Shown piece by piece: positions 7,330 to 13,620 of a stretch of 13,780 nt of DNA (its first letter is position 1; the number at the start of each line of letters is the position of its first letter). The notes beneath the pieces are model-generated. The model saw only the letters and a list, made by a program, of their open reading frames with translations, was not told the DNA's origin and did not search any database. This DNA is from Candidatus Beckwithbacteria bacterium CG23_combo_of_CG06-09_8_20_14_all_47_9 (GTDB lineage Bacteria; Patescibacteriota; Microgenomatia; UBA1400; CG1-02-47-37): assembly GCA_002772455.1 (NCBI GenBank), contig PCSQ01000133.1, positions 1-13,780 of the forward strand, in the 5' to 3' direction. Position numbers and translations under genes: made by a program.

Positions 7330-7427
7330 CCAAAATTACTTCCCAACCAAACCGCACTCATGAAGTCAAAAATAAACCTTGGTGCGACGGCACCCATAAA
7401 ACCAACGGCTTCAAATCGGATAAGTAA
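7326..7427 (+). CDS. Very short CDGSH-type iron-sulfur protein, apparently reduced
   Basis: The ORF has 33 codons, starts in an ATGA overlap with the FemAB stop and ends with TAA at 7425-7427. The C-terminal half, NKPWCDGTHKTNGF, is a textbook CDGSH signature with the last cysteine and the histidine ligand of a 2Fe-2S cluster. The usual C-x-C pair that supplies the other two cysteines about ten residues earlier is missing: the part before it reads NRTHEVK. Most CDGSH proteins have about 60 or more residues, so this looks like an internal in-frame deletion that joined the N-terminal start to the CDGTH half, or a decayed gene. As written it could bind a cluster only by sharing ligands in a dimer or with another protein. 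Whether it is expressed is unknown. Confidence 0.6.
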   Translation: MTKITSQPNRTHEVKNKPWCDGTHKTNGFKSDK

Positions 7428-7435
7428 TTTTAGAC

Positions 7436-7475
7436 TTGACAGTCATTTACCAACATGTTATGGTGTATACACTAT
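7436..7475 (+). promoter_or_regulatory. Promoter and likely operator of the toxin-antitoxin pair
   Basis: TTGACA (7436-7441) is a perfect -35 box. A 17-bp spacer leads to TATGGT (7459-7464) as the -10. Overlapping the -10 and the expected transcription start is the perfect palindrome GTGTATACAC (7463-7472), which extends to 7460-7475 with one mismatched pair. A further TACAC half-site lies at 7480-7484. Ribbon-helix-helix antitoxins bind such short inverted repeats and repress their own operon. This is the best-formed promoter in the window. The distance from -10 to the ATG at 7474 is 9 bp. Confidence 0.7.
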
Positions 7476-7740
7476 GAATTACACAATGGCGCGTGTTCAA
7501 GTTTATCTCGATCCCCAGGATGTGGATATTCTGGACACCATTGCCGAAAAAGTCAGAATTAAACGCTCCCAGATAATCCGTGATCTGACCAAAACAGTTG
7601 CCCTGCGTTATTCCCAAGTGGCCCAATTATTAACCGCTAAAAAATCCTTAAAAAATCCTTTACTGGAACTGGGCGGAATTGAAGTCAGCAAAACCGGCCG
7701 GGCCAGTATCAATGTTGATGAGATCTACTCCCAGACTTAG
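7474..7740 (+). CDS. Ribbon-helix-helix antitoxin (VapB-like)
   Basis: The protein has 88 residues from the ATG at 7474, or 84 from the ATG at 7486, which gives the family-typical MARVQVYL start. The N-terminal part fits a ribbon-helix-helix fold: a beta strand RVQVYL (7-12), helix A (about 15-26), a turn with VRIKRSQ, and helix B (about 32-46). Two such chains pair and put the strands into the DNA major groove. The C-terminal tail (about 55-88) is the likely toxin-binding part. Its gene overlaps the PIN toxin gene by 23 bp and follows a strong promoter with a palindrome, the usual autoregulated layout. An in-frame ATG at 7360 exists but lies upstream of the promoter and inside the CDGSH ORF, so it was rejected. 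No Shine-Dalgarno is visible. Confidence 0.85.
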   Translation: MNYTMARVQVYLDPQDVDILDTIAEKVRIKRSQIIRDLTKTVALRYSQVAQLLTAKKSLKNPLLELGGIEVSKTGRASINVDEIYSQT

Positions 7741-8164
7741 ACATAAGCGTATTTTTATCGACTCCAGTGCCTGGATTGCTTACATGCTAAAAGGTGAGCC
7801 TAATCATCAAGCAGTCTTTGATTATCTGACCGGTGAAATCCGTCTTAAAAGCAAACTTTTCACCAGCGATTATGTGCTAGACGAGACCTTCACCAGGTTA
7901 TTAAATACCCAAGGAATAACCACGGTAAAAAATTTTAAAACTCATTTGTCGCTGACAGAAAAACAGGGTCAATTATTGGTGTTTTGGACTGATGAAACAT
8001 TATTCACTCGATCTTGGCCATTGTTCCAAAAATTTGCCGGGCACAAACTATCTTTTACCGATGTCACAATTTTTACTTTAGTCAAAGATTTCAAGCTTGA
8101 CGAGGTTTTATCCTTAGACCAGGGCTTTAAAAAAGTCGGCCTCACCGTCCGGCCGCTACTGTGA
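7718..8164 (+). CDS. PIN-domain ribonuclease toxin (VapC-like)
   Basis: The protein has 148 residues with a complete PIN domain. The four acidic residues that bind the metal are present: D15 in IFIDSS, E56 in VLDETF, D115 in SFTDVTIF and D134 in LSLDQGF. PIN toxins cut RNA, often tRNA or rRNA, when the partner antitoxin is lost. The start is taken at the ATG at 7718, inside the end of the antitoxin gene in another frame; an ATG at 7712 is the alternative. The 23-bp overlap points to coupled translation. The RNA target cannot be predicted. An intact active site suggests a working toxin rather than a decayed one. Confidence 0.88.
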   Translation: MRSTPRLRHKRIFIDSSAWIAYMLKGEPNHQAVFDYLTGEIRLKSKLFTSDYVLDETFTRLLNTQGITTVKNFKTHLSLTEKQGQLLVFWTDETLFTRSWPLFQKFAGHKLSFTDVTIFTLVKDFKLDEVLSLDQGFKKVGLTVRPLL

Positions 8165-8234
8165 TTGTCGCCTTGGGAGCTGAAAAAAATCTTGCCCAAC
8201 GGTCGCCGCCTGTGCCGGAGAGGTGGAAAGTTAT

Positions 8235-11207
8235 CTAAACCAATTTCAATTGTTCGGTTTTGAGTTGGGGCAGACCTTCAGGCCAGCAGTGGTGCAGATA
8301 TTCACAATCAACGCATTTCCGGTAATCGGTGGTGCGGTTAAAGTTTAACGATCTAATTTCTTTCATGATCGACCGGATGGTTTCTTTAAGCTCACCCACC
8401 TCATCGTCGCTGATTAAAAACTTTTCCTGCCTAAACTTGCCGGTCTTTTTGTTGGGCTCGACAAAATCGAGCATGGTTTCCCTAACTTTTAAGGGAAAAC
8501 TTTTATCCAAGCTGGCCAGTAACTTATAAAAAACCAATTGCCGGAAATAATCTAAATTCGCTTCTTTGGTCTTGCCCAAAATCTGATTTCTGGTTTTAGA
8601 TTGCCCGGTTTTATAATCCACCACCCGGACGGTTTTATCGCCTTGGTCGATTAACTCAATCTTATCCATTTTGCCGGTTAGGGGAATATCTTCTAAAAAC
8701 ACTTTGCTCCAGCCGTAGCCGAAAAACCGCTCGACAAACAACGGCTTTTTAAACTCATCCTGATAATTATCATAGTAGGCCGACAAAATCTGCCGGCCTT
8801 GTTTCAAACGGATGGCCAATTCTGTTTCGGTTAAAACCTCTTTTTTAATGGCAATCTCAAATTGTTCCAGTAAATAACTTTTCCCCGGATGTTGATCGTT
8901 TTTAATAAAGCTTTTATGGAATAATTCCAAGGCTTTATGGACGGCCGAACCGAACGAAAAATAAGCGGCTTTAGCCCGGGGGACCCGGACTAACACATTT
9001 AATTTAAATTTGTAAGCGCAGGTTAAATAAGTATTGAGCGCCGTCGCCGACAGCCGGAAATTATTCACCAGTGACTTCAACCAGTCGTTTTCGGCAATCG
9101 TCGGCTGGAGCAGCTTCGCCGGCTCGAGCCACTGCCGTAAAACCGTTTTGGCCTCGCCGGCTAAACGCGGCTCCTCAAATTGCTGGTATTTTTTGGGGAT
9201 CTCGGTTAAAAACATGCTTGGCACCGCTTCTTTCAAGTAATCGCCCGCTAAATACCGTTCGCTGTAAGTTAAATACACCTGGTTTTTAGCCCGGGTTAAA
9301 ACCACATAAAACAAACGCCGTTCGTCCTCGTTTTTTTCTTTCTTGGCCGAATCGGTATTGGCCAAAATCCCCGACGGCAGTTTGATCATCTCCCGGGTCG
9401 GATTATTGCCCCACTTGCCATCGACTGCTTTAACAATAAAAACGTATTCCCATTCCCGGCCTTTAGCTTTATGGGCGGTCGACAAGCTCACCGCCTGAGC
9501 TTTAATATCCAAATCCTGTTCGCTGATAATCAACCGGTTGCCAACCATCAGCTCCAGCGCGTTTAAAAACTTCGGCAAATTCAGTTGGTGGTCGGCAGCG
9601 TTTAATTTTTTAATTTCACTAAACAAGGAGTTAAGCCGGTTTAACAAACTGACGCTGTCATCCCGGCTGATAATCCAATCCAAAAACCCGGATTCTTTGA
9701 CCAACTTTTCAAACCACTGGGAAAAACTCAACCGGCTGTCAGCTTGCTGCCACCGGGCCAACTGATTAATAAATTGGATAAATGGTTCATCCGCTTTGCC
9801 GTCCAAAATTAAATCCGCCATGGATTTTTTTGCGTTGCTGGCCGAACGGGCCAGTTTTAAAATTGCCAGCGCATCCAGCTTAAACCAGGCATAATGCATC
9901 AAGGTAAACAGCTCCATGTCTTCCAGGTTGCGGGCAGATAAACCGATGACTTTTAACAGCACGATTAATTGGTTAATCACCGGATCGGCTAAAACATTGG
10001 CGCCGCCTTCGATTTCTACCGGAATATCCAGTTTGACCAGCATATCGGCAAACACTTTGGCATCAGCATTATGGCGGTATAGCACGGCGATATTTTCCGG
10101 CTTGGTGCCGGCCTTGATTAAATCTTTTATTTTCCGGCCCACCCAGTAAGCTTCGACTGTTTCTGACGGTAACTTCACCACAACAAGCTTGGTTGATTTC
10201 AATCCCGGCTGGGCTTTTAATTTAGCTTTGGCCGTAGCCACCACGTCCTCGATCTTTAACTTATTTTTAGCAATCAGTTCCCGGCTGGCATCAAGAATCA
10301 GCTGATGTGACCGGTAGTTCTGATCCAGAGTAATCACCTTAGCCGCCGGGTAAGTTTTAATAAATTGGATGGCGTTTTCCAAAGATGCGCCCTGAAATCT
10401 GTAAATTGATTGGTTAACGTCTCCAACCACAAACACGTTCGCCTCTTTGCCCCAATATTCTGCCAACAAATTAATCACCTGGTTTTGGGCCGAGTTAGTA
10501 TCCTGGTACTCGTCGATTAAAAAATAATGCAGCCGCTCCTGGAAGGTCCGGCGCAAATCCTGATCACGCGTAAACTCTCCCGCGACAAAATTAATCATGT
10601 CTTCAAAATCATACCGGCCTCTTTCGGTTAAAGCTTTTTGGTAGAGCGAGTAAGTTTTCAACAGCTCCTGATTTTTATTGTTTTGGTAAATTTCCTCTTT
10701 GGTTTTATTGGACGACCCGGCTAAAATTGGTTTTAATTTTTCCGGGGTCACCGCTTCGCGTTTTAAATCCTGAATCGCTTTAATTAAAAACCCGGTGTAA
10801 TAATACGGGGAGTTAGCCGGCTTTAAATAATTAAAGTCATGGTTTTTTAAAATTGCTTCAAAAATTTCCACCCGTTCCAAGTCGGCCAGCGGCTCGGTGG
10901 TGGCCGAAATCGCAAACCGGTCCGGAAACTCCTGGATCACTTGGGAACAAAAAGCGTGGAAGGTGGCAATATTGACGTAATAGGCCGCTTCGCCGATCGT
11001 CGCGATCAACCGCTCCCGCATGGCTTTAGCGCCGGACTCGGTAAAGGTCAGGGCTAAAACTGCACCGGGGTCAGTATCGGTCTTTTTTAAAATAGCGGCA
11101 ATCCGCTCGGCAATAATCTGGGTTTTGCCCGTTCCCGGCCCGGCAATCACCATCACCGGTCCCTCGATGGTCTCCACCGCCAATTGTTGGGCTTGATTTA
11201 ATTTCAT
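8235..11207 (-). CDS. UvrD/AddA-like helicase fused to a RecB-type Fe-S nuclease
   Basis: The protein has 990 residues with two parts. Residues 1 to about 670 are an SF1 helicase: Walker A AGPGTGKT (22-29), ATFHAFC (81-87), Walker B LIDEYQD (230-236), motif III VGDVNQSIYRFQGA (261-274), QNYRS (296-300), motif V STAHKAKGREWEYVF (576-590) and motif VI DERRLFYVVLTRAK (628-641). Residues about 715-980 are a PD-(D/E)XK nuclease: GSAVHKALE (753-761), GKMDKIEL (845-852), VVDYKTG (862-868) and RQLVFYKLL (889-897). Cysteines 730, 965, 968 and 974 (C...C-x2-C-x5-C) match the 4Fe-4S cluster of AddB-type nucleases. The set resembles one AdnA/AdnB subunit or a fused mini-AddAB and probably resects double-strand breaks. 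The ATG overlaps the GNAT stop (ATGA), so the two form an operon. H757, D848, D864 and K866 are intact. Confidence 0.92.
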   Translation of the reverse strand: MKLNQAQQLAVETIEGPVMVIAGPGTGKTQIIAERIAAILKKTDTDPGAVLALTFTESGAKAMRERLIATIGEAAYYVNIATFHAFCSQVIQEFPDRFAISATTEPLADLERVEIFEAILKNHDFNYLKPANSPYYYTGFLIKAIQDLKREAVTPEKLKPILAGSSNKTKEEIYQNNKNQELLKTYSLYQKALTERGRYDFEDMINFVAGEFTRDQDLRRTFQERLHYFLIDEYQDTNSAQNQVINLLAEYWGKEANVFVVGDVNQSIYRFQGASLENAIQFIKTYPAAKVITLDQNYRSHQLILDASRELIAKNKLKIEDVVATAKAKLKAQPGLKSTKLVVVKLPSETVEAYWVGRKIKDLIKAGTKPENIAVLYRHNADAKVFADMLVKLDIPVEIEGGANVLADPVINQLIVLLKVIGLSARNLEDMELFTLMHYAWFKLDALAILKLARSASNAKKSMADLILDGKADEPFIQFINQLARWQQADSRLSFSQWFEKLVKESGFLDWIISRDDSVSLLNRLNSLFSEIKKLNAADHQLNLPKFLNALELMVGNRLIISEQDLDIKAQAVSLSTAHKAKGREWEYVFIVKAVDGKWGNNPTREMIKLPSGILANTDSAKKEKNEDERRLFYVVLTRAKNQVYLTYSERYLAGDYLKEAVPSMFLTEIPKKYQQFEEPRLAGEAKTVLRQWLEPAKLLQPTIAENDWLKSLVNNFRLSATALNTYLTCAYKFKLNVLVRVPRAKAAYFSFGSAVHKALELFHKSFIKNDQHPGKSYLLEQFEIAIKKEVLTETELAIRLKQGRQILSAYYDNYQDEFKKPLFVERFFGYGWSKVFLEDIPLTGKMDKIELIDQGDKTVRVVDYKTGQSKTRNQILGKTKEANLDYFRQLVFYKLLASLDKSFPLKVRETMLDFVEPNKKTGKFRQEKFLISDDEVGELKETIRSIMKEIRSLNFNRTTDYRKCVDCEYLHHCWPEGLPQLKTEQLKLV

Positions 11208-11743
11208 CGCAAATCTTTATAAAACCAAATAGTGTCGATATACTTGCCTCGATAAAATACAGATCGTGGATCACGACAGTTTTGTTTAAACCCGAGTTTA
11301 TTGTAAAAATTAATCCCGGCTTTATTATTGGCAAAACAGTTTAAAACCACTTGTTTAATTCCCATCTTTTCTTTGGCCAGTTTAATCGTTTCTTTGGCTA
11401 ATTTAAAACCGATACCCTGACCGCGGCATTCTTTAGACAAAACTATGCCGAAAAGGCCAACATGCCCCTGCCTCTTCCCCTGTTTTTCAATATCGCAGCT
11501 GCCCAAATATTTCTCTTCGTCAAACACGCCGATTTTAACCAACTTCTTTTGTCTGATTTTTTTAGGCAATTCTTTAAAATACTGCTTTTCCTCTTTCAAA
11601 GAAACCGGCTCGGCGGCATTCAGCATTATAAAGGTATCTTCTTTTTCAATTGATTTTACCCAACGGTAAACCTTTTTAAAATCCACCGACTTCAACTGCC
11701 GGAAAACAATTTTTCTACCTGATTTTAACTTAATTACTTGCAT
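11204..11743 (-). CDS. GNAT-family N-acetyltransferase
   Basis: The protein has 179 residues with one GNAT domain. The acetyl-CoA pyrophosphate-binding loop is CRGQGIG (106-112, the R/Q-x-x-G-x-G/A pattern), preceded by the strand GLFGIVLS (96-103). The later motif N-NKAGINFYNKLGF (140-152) is the usual region that packs on the cofactor. The overall order resembles RimJ/RimL-type or small-molecule acetyltransferases; the acceptor cannot be named. It is strongly lysine-rich. The gene ends in an ATGA overlap with the helicase-nuclease, so both are read from one transcript, though a functional link is not obvious. A 50-bp gap with an inverted repeat separates it from rmuC upstream. Confidence 0.85.
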   Translation of the reverse strand: MQVIKLKSGRKIVFRQLKSVDFKKVYRWVKSIEKEDTFIMLNAAEPVSLKEEKQYFKELPKKIRQKKLVKIGVFDEEKYLGSCDIEKQGKRQGHVGLFGIVLSKECRGQGIGFKLAKETIKLAKEKMGIKQVVLNCFANNKAGINFYNKLGFKQNCRDPRSVFYRGKYIDTIWFYKDLR

Positions 11744-11749
11744 AGGTTA

Positions 11750-11785
11750 TTACACTTTTTGCCGCACGTACGTCATGAAGTGTAA
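11750..11785. repeat. Inverted repeat upstream of the GNAT gene
   Basis: The arms TTACACTT (11750-11757) and AAGTGTAA (11778-11785) are perfect complements around a 20-bp spacer. The spacer contains the palindrome ACGTACGT (11766-11773). The repeat fills most of the gap between the rmuC stop and the GNAT start. It may be an operator for the GNAT/helicase operon. A terminator for rmuC is less likely because the arms are short and AT-rich and no clean T tract follows. A weak promoter could overlap it on the minus strand (ATGACG, 18 bp, TAATAA). Confidence 0.4.
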
Positions 11786-11793
11786 CATTATTA

Positions 11794-12723
11794 TTAATCA
11801 TTTTTTGGTGATTTCTCTGTCAGCTCCAGTTGACGCGACGAATCCAGTTTTTGGCCCAAAAGCGAGAAACTTTTGGCGGCGCTGGAAAACGAATTATAAG
11901 CGTTATTAATATGCCTGCCTAAAACGTCAAACGCGCTGCCGGTTTTGGCATAATCTTTTTGCACCGCCCGCAGCAGCCGGAAAATCTCCCGGGTTTTAGT
12001 CTCGATTTTTTGGCCCTCAAACGACAGCAGTAGACTTTGCAAGACCAAATATAAGGTGTTGGGCGACACCGGGTAAATCCGCTGGGCTTTGGCAAATTCT
12101 AAAAGTTCCGGCGTTCCGGCAATCTCGTGATAAACCGACTCGGACGGAATATACATAATTGCCAAATCCAGCGTCCCTTCTTCCGGCAAAATGTATTTTT
12201 TGGAAATTGCCTCAATGTGCTTTTTGACATCCCGGCTAAACTCTCTTTTAGCCTGTGCCCGTTCTAACTTGCTGTCCGCCGTAGTCATTTTTCGGAAATT
12301 TTCCAAAGGGAATTTGGAATCGATCGGCAGAATGCCGGCACTGGTAATTATGGCCGCGTCAACTTTGTCGCCGGATTTAAACGAATACTGCAAATGAAAA
12401 CTTCCCCGGGGAAATGATTGAGCAATTAAGTCTTTTAACACCTGCTCGCCGATATTGCCGCGGAGCTTGGGCGACTGTAGAAATACCTGGAGATCGCGCA
12501 TCGACCGGCCTAACTCGTTCATTTGGCCAACTTCCCTGGCCACCTGGGCAATATACCGGGAAGAATTATCCAGGCGCTCGTTTAAGTTCGGTGACAGTTT
12601 TTGCAAACTATCAATGATTTTGACTAAATTATCATCGGGTTTCAAACGCCATCCCAGCCACCAAATTGATCCTAAAAAAACGATTACCGCCGCGATTGCC
12701 AATAAATAAAACTCTGGAGTCAT
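11794..12723 (-). CDS. rmuC: RmuC family DNA recombination protein
   Basis: The protein has 309 residues. An N-terminal transmembrane segment (about 5-24) is followed by a short helical linker (about 32-80) and the RmuC core (about 86-290). Family hallmarks are LRGNIGEQVLKDLI (87-100), YSFKSGDKVDAAI (113-125), LPIDSKFPLENF (132-143), DVKKHIEAISKKYI (165-178) and LDLAIMYIPSESVYHEI (185-201). RmuC is a predicted nuclease with a restriction-enzyme-like fold; D122, D135 and K137 fit the D...DxK pattern. In Escherichia coli it limits inversions at short repeats. It is shorter than the E. coli protein (about 475), mainly in the N-terminal coiled-coil part. It is divergent from the next gene with 26 bp between start codons. 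TACAAT lies 10 bp before the ATG and no Shine-Dalgarno is seen. Confidence 0.93.
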   Translation of the reverse strand: MTPEFYLLAIAAVIVFLGSIWWLGWRLKPDDNLVKIIDSLQKLSPNLNERLDNSSRYIAQVAREVGQMNELGRSMRDLQVFLQSPKLRGNIGEQVLKDLIAQSFPRGSFHLQYSFKSGDKVDAAIITSAGILPIDSKFPLENFRKMTTADSKLERAQAKREFSRDVKKHIEAISKKYILPEEGTLDLAIMYIPSESVYHEIAGTPELLEFAKAQRIYPVSPNTLYLVLQSLLLSFEGQKIETKTREIFRLLRAVQKDYAKTGSAFDVLGRHINNAYNSFSSAAKSFSLLGQKLDSSRQLELTEKSPKND

Positions 12724-12749
12724 AGGTAAATAAATTGTAACATAAAGCT
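12724..12749. promoter_or_regulatory. Short divergent promoter region between rmuC and the small membrane protein gene
   Basis: The 26-bp AT-rich gap carries TAACAT on the plus strand (12738-12743), 6 bp before the ATG at 12750, and TACAAT on the minus strand (complement of 12734-12739), 10 bp before the rmuC ATG. The two hexamers overlap by two bases. No clear -35 boxes or Shine-Dalgarno sequences were found. The geometry copies the other divergent start regions in this window. Confidence 0.4.
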
Positions 12750-13073
12750 ATGCGTCCAAGGCGAAAAAATTACCTCCCTACTTTAATCTTAATTGTAATT
12801 TTGTGGAGCCTTTTAGGCCTGATGCTTTTCTTTGTCGAACCGGAGCTCGTAAAAAACATTCTCTTGCCCGGGCTTTATTTGCCGTTTTTTCTGCTGTTCT
12901 TCCCGGCCGGTTTTTTTAGCCTGGCGGTAATTTTAGGCAATACCCGCCGCGGCCTGCTGGTAACCATCGGCCTGACTTGCTGGTTAATCTTGCGCCTCTA
13001 CCAGTTAGATAACGGCTTGAATTTACTGTTAATTTTAGGTATTCTGATCGTGGCGGATCGTTACTTTAATTAA
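12750..13073 (+). CDS. Small membrane protein of unknown function
   Basis: The protein has 107 residues. A short basic N-terminus (MRPRRKN) precedes three or four predicted transmembrane segments: about 9-27, 37-60 (possibly starting at 34) and 67-83 with 88-101. The positive-inside rule puts the N-terminus and the RR at about 66-67 in the cytoplasm. No catalytic motif is visible and I do not recognise the family. It lies 7 bp ahead of the TrpR/YerC-like gene on the same strand and its stop codon is inside a 20-bp palindrome, so the pair probably forms an operon. The start ATG lies 26 bp from the divergent rmuC start. Confidence 0.75.
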   Translation: MRPRRKNYLPTLILIVILWSLLGLMLFFVEPELVKNILLPGLYLPFFLLFFPAGFFSLAVILGNTRRGLLVTIGLTCWLILRLYQLDNGLNLLLILGILIVADRYFN

Positions 13074-13081
13074 TTAAAGTA
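13062..13081. promoter_or_regulatory. Perfect 20-bp palindrome at the start of the TrpR/YerC-like gene
   Basis: The half-site TACTTTAATT is followed by its exact complement, AATTAAAGTA. It covers the stop codon of the upstream gene and the first base of the regulator's ATG. Like the E. coli trp operator it is centred on TT/AA, but the half-sites otherwise match only in part. An autoregulatory operator is plausible. It could also be an AT-rich hairpin in the mRNA that hides the start codon. Confidence 0.45.
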
Positions 13082-13449
13082 TGCAATTATCTAAACACGG
13101 CGTCAGCCGACCAATCGAAAAAAAGATTTATAAATCTCTCTACCGGGTTTTGGCGGATATTAAACAACCGCGGTCAGTCGAAATATTTTTTACCGGCATT
13201 TTAACCGAAACCGAGAGAGTGGCTTTAGCCAAACGCCTGGCCATCGCTGTTTATCTTAAAAAAAATAAATCGTACCAAGTGATTAAAAATGAACTCAAAG
13301 TCTCTTCGGCCACCATCGCCACGGTTCAAAACTTAATGATCGAAAATAATGAGGGCTTAAATAACGCCCTAAAAGCTATCGAGGCCGACGAGTGGGCGAG
13401 TAAATTAACCCGAAAAATTTCAACCGTGGTCAAGGGTTGGTTTAACTAA
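13081..13449 (+). CDS. TrpR/YerC-YecD family transcriptional regulator
   Basis: The protein has 122 residues, all helical by appearance. The region FFTGILTETERVALAKRLAIAVYLKKNKSYQVIKNELKVSSATI (about 36-79, written here only as a landmark: F36, TETER 42-46, LAKRLAIA 49-56, SYQVIKNELKVSSATIATVQ 64-83) matches the Trp-repressor-like fold of YerC/YecD proteins. A helix-turn-helix lies at about 64-86. Such proteins bind DNA as dimers. The ligand, if any, is unknown, and tryptophan should not be assumed. The ATG at 13081 is 7 bp after the small membrane protein gene and inside the edge of a perfect palindrome. The 3' end overlaps the convergent DUF3096-like gene by 8 bp. Confidence 0.87.
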   Translation: MQLSKHGVSRPIEKKIYKSLYRVLADIKQPRSVEIFFTGILTETERVALAKRLAIAVYLKKNKSYQVIKNELKVSSATIATVQNLMIENNEGLNNALKAIEADEWASKLTRKISTVVKGWFN

Positions 13450-13585
13450 TAAAGCCTAACCCCAGCAGTCCAACAATAATCAAGTAGGCCGCGATCAGAT
13501 AATTTAGAAACCTCGGGAACATCAGAATCAGTATTCCAAAAACTAAAGATGCCAAAGGGCTCAAGTTTGTAAAAGAAAGACTCAT
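13442..13585 (-). CDS. DUF3096-like small membrane protein
   Basis: The ORF has 47 codons. The product has the form of DUF3096 proteins: a short polar start, a first hydrophobic segment SLVFGILILMFP (13-24), a Pro-Arg turn PRFLNYLIAAY (24-34) and a second hydrophobic segment LIIVGLLGLGF (35-45). This is a two-helix membrane hairpin with no known biochemical function. The start is well supported: a strong Shine-Dalgarno, GGAGGTGAG (complement of 13591-13599), lies 5 bp before the ATG. It follows the GlsB/YeaQ-like gene by 35 bp on the same strand, so the two form an operon of small membrane proteins. Its stop overlaps the convergent regulator gene. Confidence 0.8.
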   Translation of the reverse strand: MSLSFTNLSPLASLVFGILILMFPRFLNYLIAAYLIIVGLLGLGFIS

Positions 13586-13590
13586 GTCTT

Positions 13591-13599
13591 CTCACCTCC
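13591..13599 (-). promoter_or_regulatory. Strong Shine-Dalgarno of the DUF3096-like gene
   Basis: On the minus strand GGAGGTGAG is followed by AAGAC and ATG. This is the only strong anti-16S-like sequence I found before a start in the window. It shows the organism does use Shine-Dalgarno initiation for some genes. Confidence 0.8.
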
Positions 13600-13620
13600 A
13601 TTCAAATAATCATATTCGCT

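Noticed and set aside
7360..7473. N-terminal extension of the antitoxin from an ATG at 7360
   Set aside because: It would run through the CDGSH ORF and the promoter, and the ribbon-helix-helix fold begins at about 7486. The frame is open by chance.
8173..8199. TTGGG...CCCAA hairpin as a terminator between the PIN toxin and helicase-nuclease genes
   Set aside because: The stem is only five pairs with a long loop and no T tract follows.
8214..8228. Sequence resembling the 5' end of a tRNA-Leu (GCCGGAG...GGTGGAA)
   Set aside because: Only about 15 bases match, no D-arm or complementary 3' acceptor strand follows, and the stretch runs into the end of the helicase-nuclease gene.
8161..8238. 25-residue GTG ORF overlapping the PIN toxin stop
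   Set aside because: It is too short and has no recognisable motif, no ribosome binding site and no support beyond an open frame. A gene remnant cannot be excluded.
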